Translations under genes and position numbers: made by a program
The notes under the pieces: model-generated
The model's input: only the letters and a program-made list of their open reading frames with translations
Database searches by the model: none
What the model was told of the DNA's origin: nothing
Shown: one piece after another, positions 43,599 through 51,122 of the stretch
How positions within the stretch are numbered: the first letter of the stretch is position 1
Layout: each line of letters opens with the position of its first letter
Assembly (NCBI GenBank): GCA_017640665.1
Contig: JAEPQE010000001.1
Span: 885,262 to 949,261, forward strand
DNA length: 64,000 bases
Source of the DNA: Balneolaceae bacterium
GTDB lineage: Bacteria; Bacteroidota; Rhodothermia; Balneolales; Balneolaceae
Direction of reading: 5' to 3'

Positions 43599-44366
43599 AT
43601 GTACAGAGCTTCTTTTTTTACCTTTATCATTTGTGCGCTAATGTTCACAGCAACATCAAGTGCTAAAAATATATCTCCGGAAACGGACAAAAACCTTCAA
43701 AAGCTGATTGAGCATTTCGATAAGAAAGGAACAGATATCCGACCTCTGCTGGAGGACTCTCGCTTTGAATTAATGCCCGACATCAAGGATAAGTTTGTCC
43801 GTGCTGCAGAACGGGTTATTAAGGATGTGGAAGATTACAAAAAAGTATTGGGCTATGATAAGAAGGTTTCCAAACTCAGCGAGTTTATTGTGACTTATTC
43901 TGATGAACTTGAAATCGCCGAAGAGCAGTACGGAATCCCTAAAGAAGTAATCGTGGGGATTATAGGGGTGGAGTCAGAGTTCGGTACTTATGCCGGAAAA
44001 TACAATCCTTTTGAAGCTTATGTTTCTATGTATGTGGTGGACTACCGATCCAGATTTGCTCTTGCACAACTTGAAGAGTTACTCGAATTCACCGAGAGAA
44101 ATAATATTGACGTACTTGAGCTAAAATCCAGCTATGCCGGCGCTATGTCTTATGCTCAATTCATTCCCTACTCGTTAAACAGATGGTGGGTAGGCAACGA
44201 CTTATACGATATGCCGAGCAACATCTATTCCGTTGGCAAATATCTTTCTCATTTTAAAGATATAACCGGCTCTACCGAAAAGGCAATCCTCAGATACAAT
44301 AATAGCACGCTGTACCAACAAGCGGTACTTGGACTTGCCAAGGAAGCCGAGGGATATACGAAATAA
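43599..44366 (+). CDS. Lytic murein transglycosylase, MltB-like (SLT_2)
   Basis: 255 residues with a signal peptide (MYRASFFTFIICALMFTATSSA) and no lipobox, so probably soluble in the periplasm. Catalytic Glu in VGIIGVESEFGTYAGKY, then YAGAMSYAQFIPYSLNRW, which matches the MltB pattern G-x-M-G-x-x-Q-F-x-P-S-S-x with Gly replaced by Ser after the Met. The family cleaves peptidoglycan glycan strands to 1,6-anhydro ends. It is shorter than E. coli MltB (361 residues) and lacks a C-terminal binding domain. Confidence 0.88.
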   Translation: MYRASFFTFIICALMFTATSSAKNISPETDKNLQKLIEHFDKKGTDIRPLLEDSRFELMPDIKDKFVRAAERVIKDVEDYKKVLGYDKKVSKLSEFIVTYSDELEIAEEQYGIPKEVIVGIIGVESEFGTYAGKYNPFEAYVSMYVVDYRSRFALAQLEELLEFTERNNIDVLELKSSYAGAMSYAQFIPYSLNRWWVGNDLYDMPSNIYSVGKYLSHFKDITGSTEKAILRYNNSTLYQQAVLGLAKEAEGYTK

Positions 44367-44372
44367 CTATTT

Positions 44373-44431
44373 GGTCATCCCTGACTTGATCCGGGATCTT
44401 CCTAAGATGCTGAATCAAGTTCAGCATGACG
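44373..44431. repeat. Intergenic palindromic element, GTCATCC family
   Basis: GGTCATCCCTGACTTGATCC at one side and CAAGTTCAGCATGACG at the other, with an inner GATCTT/AAGATG stem. It lies between the convergent ends of the transglycosylase and the first GNAT gene. Confidence 0.7.
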
Positions 44432-44434
44432 ACT

Positions 44435-44926
44435 TCAATTCAGTTCATGCTTCATAAACCACCATTTTGGCTCGCCATATTCGAAGCCTTCACGCTCATA
44501 TAATTTCTTTGCCGGGTTATCGGTACGTACCTCAAGGGTTACCTTAGAGCAGCCCATTGCTTCAGCTTCTTCTTTTACTTTGTTGATGAGTTTTGTTCCT
44601 ACTCCCATTCCCCGCGCATCAGGGTGAACGGCAACATCGTGGATTTTAAGTGTTTTACTGGCTGTAAATGTAGAAAAGCCGATGAAGCAAGTTACAATTC
44701 CCAATGCTTTCTCTGCTAAATAAGCCATATACGTCATCGTCGTAGGGATTTTTTTCATCTCTGCAATCATGTCTACCCGGACTTCTTCTTCCAGAGGCTC
44801 ATCCTGTCCCATCGGATCTCGTGCAAAAAGGTCGACTATTTTAACGATGTCTGATGCGTGTTTTCTGTTCTCCAGATCTGCCTTAATTATTTTGACGTCG
44901 GCAGCAACGTCGATAGTTTTACTCAC
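44435..44926 (-). CDS. GNAT family N-acetyltransferase (copy 1)
   Basis: 163 residues from a GTG at 44926. The acetyl-CoA loop is VHPDARGMGVGTKLINKV (Q/RxxGxG/A), preceded by HDVAVHP and followed by KVTLEVRTDNPAKKLYEREGFEYGEPKWWFM. It is clearly paralogous to the gene at 45071-45535: matched segments include ADLENxxHAS, MGxxxPL/xxxVR, IHDxAVxPxARGxGVGTKLI and LYEREGFEYGxPK. The substrate is unknown. The 5' region contains an acidic-polar N-terminus not shared with the paralog, hence the start is less certain. Confidence 0.88.
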   Translation of the reverse strand: MSKTIDVAADVKIIKADLENRKHASDIVKIVDLFARDPMGQDEPLEEEVRVDMIAEMKKIPTTMTYMAYLAEKALGIVTCFIGFSTFTASKTLKIHDVAVHPDARGMGVGTKLINKVKEEAEAMGCSKVTLEVRTDNPAKKLYEREGFEYGEPKWWFMKHELN

Positions 44927-45070
44927 TTGTATTGGTGTATATCTGCGATTATGAAGTTAAACTAAGGGTATTAACAGAGCCCACCAAGTTTAGTTCCAAA
45001 AAAGAGCTTCCAATTAGCTAATATTAATAATGAGTTAACTTTTATCGCTAAATAGACTGCTTTATATCCG

Positions 45071-45535
45071 TTATAAGTATTTACTCATAAAAAAGTACTT
45101 CGGATCTCCATATTCAAATCCTTCTCTTTCATACAGGTTTCTTGCGGGATTATTTTCCAGCACTTCAAGCGTTACTTTGCAACAATCCAGCTCCATCGCT
45201 TTTTTCGTTACTGCTTCGATCAGTTTTGTCCCAACTCCTTTTCCTCTGGCTTTTGGTAAAACCGCCAGATCGTGAATGTTAATCAGTGGCTTTGCAAAAA
45301 AGGTAGAATAGCCCATGAAACAGTTTGCTACACCAACAAAATCTGCTTCGTCTTTGGCTAGAAAAACAAGAGTACCCGGAAAGGATTTCATACCGGAAAT
45401 CATCGTTTTCCTCACCTGAGCGGATAACGGCTTTCCCCCACCCATAATATCTTTAGCGTAAGCGTTTGTGATTGAAATAATTGCCGATGCATGAGCCTCA
45501 TTTTCTAAATCAGCTTCAATAATTGAAATAGTCAT
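45071..45535 (-). CDS. GNAT family N-acetyltransferase (copy 2)
   Basis: 154 residues with ATG start. Acetyl-CoA loop LPKARGKGVGTKLIEAV, preceded by IHDLAVLP, then CCKVTLEVLENNPARNLYEREGFEYGDPKYFF. It forms a tandem pair with the gene at 44435-44926 (144 bp apart, same strand), the result of a local duplication that has diverged well. The target is unknown. Confidence 0.9.
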   Translation of the reverse strand: MTISIIEADLENEAHASAIISITNAYAKDIMGGGKPLSAQVRKTMISGMKSFPGTLVFLAKDEADFVGVANCFMGYSTFFAKPLINIHDLAVLPKARGKGVGTKLIEAVTKKAMELDCCKVTLEVLENNPARNLYEREGFEYGDPKYFFMSKYL

Positions 45536-45602
45536 TATTTTTGATTCGGTTTTATGGAATGTGCCGAATCGAATAATAGCAAATAAGAGAGGGAAGTTGC
45601 TG

Positions 45603-46106
45603 CTAAAATTCTGCTCCGTTTACTTCTACATTTGTAAAGGTTGACGTGAAGGAATCCGAACCAAAGTCGTTACTATAGCTAAACTCAATCTCTCCTGAAA
45701 TAAGTTTATTTTCCCGATCTAACTTTGTAAATGTATAAGAGTAGCTTGCCGGAATTCCTCCTGCTGATAGGTTCCCATTAAAGGTGAAAGAGCCGTTTTC
45801 TCCTGAATAAGTTGTACCTACTTCGTAAGAAATCAGTTCACCGGGGCCACCTGATCCGTTAGGAGTATCGTCCGCATTTATCACAAACCTTACTCGTTCC
45901 TGAGGGCCACTCGGCGGGAATTGATATATAAATTGAAATCGTTCACGATCATAGCCACTCTGACCACCTGTTCGCTGAACCTCAAAGGTTACATCCAGAT
46001 TAAAGCAATCTCCATTTAGGTTCGCATTGGTGTCGCAGTTATCTTCTTTTTGGCACGAGATAATCGTCAATATCAAAAGCATTAAAGCTAACCCGGATTT
46101 CTTCAT
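45603..46106 (-). CDS. Hypothetical lipoprotein
   Basis: 167 residues. Lipoprotein signal MKKSGLALMLLILTIISC with Cys18. The mature part has two more Cys near the N-terminus (NCDTNANLNGDCFNL) that may form a disulfide, then alternating beta-like segments (YSYTFTKLDRENKLISGEIEFSYSN) ending in TSTFTNVEVNGAEF. It resembles small secreted beta-sandwich lipoproteins of Bacteroidota. No family is recognised. It is transcribed divergently from the metalloprotease-like lipoprotein gene (136 bp). Confidence 0.75.
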   Translation of the reverse strand: MKKSGLALMLLILTIISCQKEDNCDTNANLNGDCFNLDVTFEVQRTGGQSGYDRERFQFIYQFPPSGPQERVRFVINADDTPNGSGGPGELISYEVGTTYSGENGSFTFNGNLSAGGIPASYSYTFTKLDRENKLISGEIEFSYSNDFGSDSFTSTFTNVEVNGAEF

Positions 46107-46242
46107 ATAGATTCTTTTATTCGAAATCTAAATCCTGTCTCAGAATCAAAACATCCCCCGAAATGGGTATTTTGGCCTACTATCAACTATGAGTATTTGG
46201 AACCTAAACCGATAAGTACTGTTTAAACCAGAAAAATCTTTT

Positions 46243-47001
46243 ATGAAGTCTTTTTCTCTCTTATTTCTTTCGACAATCCTTTTTCTTGGAGCTTGTACAG
46301 AAAGTTCCGGACCTGATGATGATAACCCCGGTCAAAATTTTTCTCACACTCTTTCAACCGGAGCTTCGGCTAATGATTTTCTTTCATCCGACAACTTCAC
46401 AACTCTGAATATCGAAATTGATTATGTAGAAGGATTCAGACCAAGTCAATCCGCTATTGATAATCTTGAAGCCTTTCTCGAGCAACGATTAAACAAGCCC
46501 GGAGGAGTCTCTGTTTCATTAGATGATGCTATTTCCTCTCCTCAAAACGACTCCTTTACCGCACAGGAAATTTATGCTCTGGAACAAACTCATCGTGACA
46601 CTTATTCTGACGGGAATACCATCTCAGCATATTTTATTATTCTGGATGGGGCTTATGAGACAGAAAATGTGCTTGGTGTTGCCTATTACAATACCTCAAT
46701 GGCCTTGTTTGAAGAAGTAATACAAGAAAACACTGGCGGGTTTGGACAGCCTTCCGCATCCACCGTTGAAGCCTCTGTTCTGATGCACGAATTCGGGCAT
46801 ATTCTTGGGCTGGTAAACATTGGTACTGAACCGGTTAAGGATCATGAAGACCCTGAAAACGAAGCGCATTGTGATGTTGAAAGTTGCCTGATGTACTGGG
46901 CAATTCAAACTACTGACCTGATGGGTAATCTTACCGGCGGAGAAATCCCTGAGTTAGATGCTCAATGTGTTCAGGATTTGAAGGCGAATGGTGGGAAATA
47001 A
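46243..47001 (+). CDS. Archaemetzincin-like metalloprotease lipoprotein
   Basis: 252 residues. Lipoprotein signal MKSFSLLFLSTILFLGAC. The zinc site HEFGHILGLVN (~182-192) keeps the first two His and the Glu of HExxHxxGxxH but has Asn at the third-ligand position. Further on, CDVESCLM matches the C-x4-C-x-M part of the archaemetzincin signature, which contains the Met-turn. The His residues in VKDHEDPENEAHC could supply the third ligand. A secreted or surface peptidase is predicted. Similar genes occur as membrane metalloproteases in flavobacteria. It ends convergent with prfC, with a perfect inverted repeat across both stop codons. Confidence 0.72.
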   Translation: MKSFSLLFLSTILFLGACTESSGPDDDNPGQNFSHTLSTGASANDFLSSDNFTTLNIEIDYVEGFRPSQSAIDNLEAFLEQRLNKPGGVSVSLDDAISSPQNDSFTAQEIYALEQTHRDTYSDGNTISAYFIILDGAYETENVLGVAYYNTSMALFEEVIQENTGGFGQPSASTVEASVLMHEFGHILGLVNIGTEPVKDHEDPENEAHCDVESCLMYWAIQTTDLMGNLTGGEIPELDAQCVQDLKANGGK

Positions 47002-47065
47002 TAATTACGAATAAAAAATAGATGAATTAGGAGTAGTCTTTTCAAGACACCTATTCGTAATTATT
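47000..47065. terminator. Inverted repeat joining two convergent stop codons
   Basis: Perfect 14-bp arms AATAATTACGAATA (47000-47013) and TATTCGTAATTATT (47052-47065). The 38-nt centre contains a smaller GTCTT/AAGAC hairpin. The arms include the stop codons of the metalloprotease and prfC genes. A bidirectional terminator is plausible, though the usual GC-rich stem and U-tract are missing. Confidence 0.55.
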
Positions 47066-48674
47066 ACCCCTGCTTAAACTTGAAAAGGTTTTCAGCGCCT
47101 ACTTTTTCTTCGCCCTGATTTAAAGCGTACATCGAATCGAACAAAACGATTGGGTTGCCTTCCATATCTTTAGTTACATGAGTAGAATAACTGGCTTCCA
47201 GTTTTTCGATCACCTCATCTTTATCGTTGGGTAACCATCTCGCTGTATGATAAGAAACGGGTGTAATCACCAGTTCTACGCCATATTCTTCTTTCATCCG
47301 GTGATGAACCACTTCGAACTGAAGCACACCAACGGTTCCGAGTAGAAGCTCGTTTCCAACTCCGTTTGGCACCTCAAATACATGAACCACTCCTTCTTCA
47401 GAGAGTTGTTTGAGCCCTTCTCTTAGTTGTTTTCTTTTGAAAGGATCTTTGGTCGCGACCTTCTGAAAGTGTTCCGGGGTAAAGAGCGGAATCACATCAA
47501 ACCGTACAGGGTTTTTCTCAAAAATAGTACTTCCTATTCTGAAATCACCAGGGTTGAAGATAGAAACGATATCTCCCGGAAAAGCCTCTTCCATCAATTG
47601 CCGTTCATCTCCCATCAGCGTGTGAGGAGTAGCAAGTTTCAGTTTTTTCCCGGTGTGAGAAAGCACCACTTCCTGTCCCCGTTTAAACTGCCCTGATGCT
47701 ACCCGGATAAAGGCCGCACAATCACGGTGACCTGGATTCATATTCGCCTGCATCTTAAAAATGAATCCTGAAAATGGCTCACTTAAATCTCGGTCGCTTC
47801 CTTCCGAATGCTCGTAACCTTGCGGAGGGGGGGCAAGTTGATGGAAGTAACTCAGGAATACATCCAGTCCGAAATTGTTTAATGCTGAGCCAAAAAATAC
47901 CGGCGTTACTTTCCCTTTGTTATAGAGCTCCTTATCCATATTAGGATACATATCCTCGATCAACATCAGCTCTTCACGAAATGCTTCTTTTTCTGTGTCG
48001 GAAAGGTTGCTTTGTTCAAGCGCGTCTTCTACATCCATGATTTCGGTTACCGCTTTCTTCGTGCCATGATCAGCCTTCTCATACACATGCACTTTACCGC
48101 CCAGTACGTCATAAATCCCTTGAAATTTCTGTCCATAACCCAGCGGCCAGCTGGCAGGCAAGGCTTCGATGCCCAGCTTGCTTTCCACATTACTCAAAAC
48201 TTCCAATGGATCCATACCCGGTCGGTCGCACTTATTTACAAAGGTAATCACCGGTACCTCACGGAGTTTACAGACCTCAAACAGCTTTTCGGTTTGTTCC
48301 TCAACTCCTTTGGCAACATCTATTACCATCAACCCTGAATCTGCGGCAACCAGTGTTCTTAGCGTGTCTTCGGAAAAGTCCTTGTGACCAGGGGTGTCCA
48401 GCAAATTATACTTAATTCCATCTTTCTCAAAGCGCATCACGGATGAAGTCACCGAAATACCACGCTCTTTTTCAATCGCCATCCAGTCTGATGCTGCATG
48501 ATGAGATGCTTTTCTTGCACGCACGGAACCCGCCTCATGAATCGCTCCACCGTAAAGCAATAACTTTTCCGTCAGCGTGGTTTTCCCCGCATCAGGGTGA
48601 GAGATAATCGCAAAGGTGCGTCTCTTTTTAGCCTCTTTAATAATCTGGGTTTCGGCTGTTGCCGTCTGTGACAT
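47064..48674 (-). CDS. prfC: Peptide chain release factor 3
   Basis: 536 residues, the usual RF3 length. GTPase motifs: SHPDAGKTTLTEKLLLYGGAI (G1), ERGISVTSSVM (G2), LLDTPGHKDFSEDT (G3), FVNKCDRPG (G4). Domains II and III follow (MNPGHRDCAAFIRVASGQFKRG, VVHHRMKEEYGVEL). It recycles RF1 and RF2 from ribosomes after peptide release. It is a single gene with an intact 5' end; prfC 5' ends are known attachment sites for some integrative elements, but no insertion is seen here. Confidence 0.97.
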   Translation of the reverse strand: MSQTATAETQIIKEAKKRRTFAIISHPDAGKTTLTEKLLLYGGAIHEAGSVRARKASHHAASDWMAIEKERGISVTSSVMRFEKDGIKYNLLDTPGHKDFSEDTLRTLVAADSGLMVIDVAKGVEEQTEKLFEVCKLREVPVITFVNKCDRPGMDPLEVLSNVESKLGIEALPASWPLGYGQKFQGIYDVLGGKVHVYEKADHGTKKAVTEIMDVEDALEQSNLSDTEKEAFREELMLIEDMYPNMDKELYNKGKVTPVFFGSALNNFGLDVFLSYFHQLAPPPQGYEHSEGSDRDLSEPFSGFIFKMQANMNPGHRDCAAFIRVASGQFKRGQEVVLSHTGKKLKLATPHTLMGDERQLMEEAFPGDIVSIFNPGDFRIGSTIFEKNPVRFDVIPLFTPEHFQKVATKDPFKRKQLREGLKQLSEEGVVHVFEVPNGVGNELLLGTVGVLQFEVVHHRMKEEYGVELVITPVSYHTARWLPNDKDEVIEKLEASYSTHVTKDMEGNPIVLFDSMYALNQGEEKVGAENLFKFKQG

Positions 48675-48777
48675 CTGTTCTTCTTTTCAATGATTTATAA
48701 AGGGCTGAAAATACGATGATTTTTACTCTTTTGTGTGCTTCTGCTTCTATAAACATTCATTTCTCTTATCTTCAGAT

Positions 48778-49410
48778 ATGAAAGCTTTTCAACCGCTATT
48801 ACTAATTATTCTTTGGTCACTGAATTCTACCCTTGTTGCTCAGGTAATTGGAGACGATGCTCTTCAAAGGGTTCAGGATGGAAACGTCTCTTTTCTTGAG
48901 GGGGAATTCATTGTTTTTTTAGATGATACAGTATCAAGTGGTTTTATTGAGAAACGGTTTGAGGAACTCGGTTATGAAGTTTCGTACTTAGATATTCAGC
49001 CTCTTCAGATTTCGATTGTAAACAGACCTGCTGATTCCATACTTACTCGTTTGGAGAACCACCCCGAAGTATCCCGTTCATTCATAGAATCTGTACCCAT
49101 TGACTCCACGTATTTTAAAGAGCTTTTAGAAGAACAAGGGCTCACTGGCGAAGCATTTGATCAGGCTTATGATCGGCTTCTTACATCTCAGTCAAACGAA
49201 GAGCGGTTTTTTGAATTCCGACACTCTGTAAATGTTGGTCGACTTAAAGAAATCATGGGAAATTTCAGAAGTGTCGCCTACCAAATCTTCCGTGATTTCC
49301 CCAGGTCCGTAAACGTTGCCTGTGAGCCTGGCAAAGAAAAAGAGTTGATGGAAAAAATCGAAGAACTCCCGTATGTGGAAAGCACTGCGTTGATTGGGAT
49401 TATAGAATAG
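48778..49410 (+). CDS. Secreted protein with two I9-propeptide-like modules, unknown function
   Basis: 210 residues from the ATG at 48778; a start 15 codons upstream would add MCFCFYKHSFLLSS before the signal peptide and is less likely. Signal peptide MKAFQPLLLIILWSLNSTLVAQ. Two ~70-residue halves share a pattern of strand, helix, strand, strand, helix, strand: GEFIVFLDDTVS ... LTRLENHPEVSRSFIESV and ERFFEFRHSVN ... LMEKIEELPYVESTALIGIIE. This is like the inhibitor I9 propeptides of subtilases. No protease domain follows. A secreted protease inhibitor or chaperone role is inference. Confidence 0.55.
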   Translation: MKAFQPLLLIILWSLNSTLVAQVIGDDALQRVQDGNVSFLEGEFIVFLDDTVSSGFIEKRFEELGYEVSYLDIQPLQISIVNRPADSILTRLENHPEVSRSFIESVPIDSTYFKELLEEQGLTGEAFDQAYDRLLTSQSNEERFFEFRHSVNVGRLKEIMGNFRSVAYQIFRDFPRSVNVACEPGKEKELMEKIEELPYVESTALIGIIE

Positions 49411-49521
49411 GAAGTGACAGGGAACAATCTAATCTCTGTTAAGCAGTAGTTATAGATTAATATTAACAATAACTTACTTATTGAAACGAAAGATTGGCTT
49501 AGCATAAACGCTACTAACTGA

Positions 49522-50471
49522 TCAGAACAAGCCTAGTTGCGCTTCCCGGTTTACCGGCCATTCCGGCAGCTCCGGAAGTTCTATTAACTCACTCAGCAGC
49601 TTATGGAAATGAGTGCATAGTTTTGGCTGCGAAATTTTATCGGGAGAGTGAATAAAGATATAAGGGTGACGTCCTTCGTTTATCCAGTCAGCAACAACTA
49701 TCGCCCACTCTTTCAAATAGGCTTCATTATTCAGAATATCATTCACTCCTACAAAACGAACCATTGGGCGGGAACTGAAAGCCCCGAACCGGACAGGCAC
49801 TTTTGGTTTTTTGCGTTTTGCTTCCTGTATCGAAAGGATACTTGAATTCGTGGAATGAAGCTTTCTGGTATCAAAGATGATTCGCTCTATTCCATAGCTT
49901 TCTAATAGCGTATTCAGGTTATGTTCGTTTTTACCATGATCAAAAAAATCGGGGTGACGAACTTCCACTCCGTAACCCATCGTTTTTGGAAGTATCGATA
50001 GTGTCCGCTCAAGCTTAGGAAGCTCTTTCGGTGAAAAACTCTCCGGAAACTGAATCATAAATGGTCCGAGCTTATGTCGTATATCATCAAATAAACTCAG
50101 AAATTCCCGGACTTCATTTTCCACATTATTTAAGGCTTTAATATGGGTAATCACTTTTGGAAACTTGAAACAGAACTTAAATCCATCCGGAGTTCTATCA
50201 GCCCATTGGGCAACCAGCTCTTTGTTTGGAGCGCTGTAAAAAGTGGTGTTTCCTTCCACAGAATTAAACACGGAAGAATATTGAGAGAGAAAGTCTCCGG
50301 GTTTGGTCTTCTCCTTAAAAAATGTGCCCACCCATTCCTGAAGGCTCCAGCCCGTACATCCCAGGTGATATTTTTTAAGAATGGTGATAGTAGTTTTTCT
50401 TTGTTGGGGAATGGTTTAAATAACTTACTGAATGGATTAATTCCAAGTGCTTTTTTGCTCTTTGCTGTCAT
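49522..50471 (-). CDS. DUF72 domain protein, joined by an apparent -1 frameshift
   Basis: The body (49522-50331 and a little beyond) is a DUF72 TIM-barrel-like protein: SVEGNTTFYSAP, FKFCFKFPKVITH, GPFMIQFPESFSP, GVEVRHPDFF, PYIFIHSPDK. The family's first conserved motif (GxSGWxYxxWxGxFY) is present as LGCTGWSLQEWVGTFF, but this frame has no ATG, GTG or TTG before it. An ATG-initiated frame at 50471 (MTAKSKKALGINPFSKLFK...) runs into it and joins it exactly if the ribosome slips -1 at A AAA AAT (50376-50370), or if one A is missing from the run of six. Joined product ~316 residues. Either programmed frameshifting or an indel explains it. Confidence 0.75.
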
Positions 50472-50563
50472 CTACAATCCTGAGGATACTTCCGAAGAAT
50501 CTTCAATGCTCGGAGTATTTCACCTTAATTAACAAGCGGCTTCATCGCTTTTGCTAACTTACT

Positions 50564-50587
50564 GTTCTTTTCGGCGATGAAAAGAAC
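50564..50587. repeat. Short hairpin element in a 236 bp gap
   Basis: GTTCTTTTC-GGCGAT-GAAAAGAAC, perfect 9-bp arms, followed by CAAGAACCAGG and a second small hairpin CCTGA-AAG-TCAGG at 50608-50620. The surrounding 50472-50707 holds no gene on either strand that I can support. Confidence 0.55.
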
Positions 50588-50707
50588 AAGAACCAGGTCA
50601 AAGCCTGAAAGTCAGGCCTTCACAAGAGCACAAAAGAACACTTCAACTTCTGCCCTCTTTTGGCTACCTTCGTCAAATAATAAATCCATCAAAAAAACCA
50701 CACACCC

Positions 50708-51082
50708 ATGGATATAAAACTCACCGGAAATGTTGTACAAATTCTGAAAGAACAAGGTGGGCAGGGAAAAAACGGTCCATGGAGAAAGCGTGATTTCATC
50801 CTCGAAATTCCCGGCAAGTATCCCAAAAAAGTATGCATCACCCAATGGGGAGATAACATCGATCAGCAACCAGTTTCGGAAGGGGCACAAGTCACCGTTT
50901 CGATAGACATCCAAAGCCGAGAGCATAACGGAAACTGGTACACGGATGTGAAAGCCTGGAAAGTTGAAGCCGGAACCGGAGAACAAAACGCGGCTATCCA
51001 ATCTCCGCCTCCACCCAGTACCGAAGGCTTCGAGCTCGATACTAGAGAATTCGATGATATCGATGACGATCTCCCCTTTTAG
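50708..51082 (+). CDS. DUF3127 protein with SSB-like acidic C-terminal tip
   Basis: 124 residues. The OB-fold-like DUF3127 core spans ~1-95 (KLTGNVVQILKEQGGQGKNGPWRKRDFILEI, QVTVSIDIQSREHNGNWYTDVKAWKVE). A Pro-rich linker (QSPPPPSTEGF) leads to the tail FDDIDDDLPF. The last six residues match the DDDIPF-type tip that single-stranded-DNA-binding proteins use to recruit repair and replication partners. The layout (OB fold, linker, acidic tip) suggests an accessory ssDNA-binding protein. No characterised member is known to me. The quinone oxidoreductase gene follows after 40 bp. Confidence 0.85.
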   Translation: MDIKLTGNVVQILKEQGGQGKNGPWRKRDFILEIPGKYPKKVCITQWGDNIDQQPVSEGAQVTVSIDIQSREHNGNWYTDVKAWKVEAGTGEQNAAIQSPPPPSTEGFELDTREFDDIDDDLPF

Positions 51083-51122
51083 ACTCCGATAACCAAAACC
51101 CTTTTTTAATAGGCCCCCGATT

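Noticed and set aside
47064-48674. prfC as an attachment site of an integrative element
   Set aside because: The 5' end and upstream region are intact, with no duplicate of the start and no integrase in the window.
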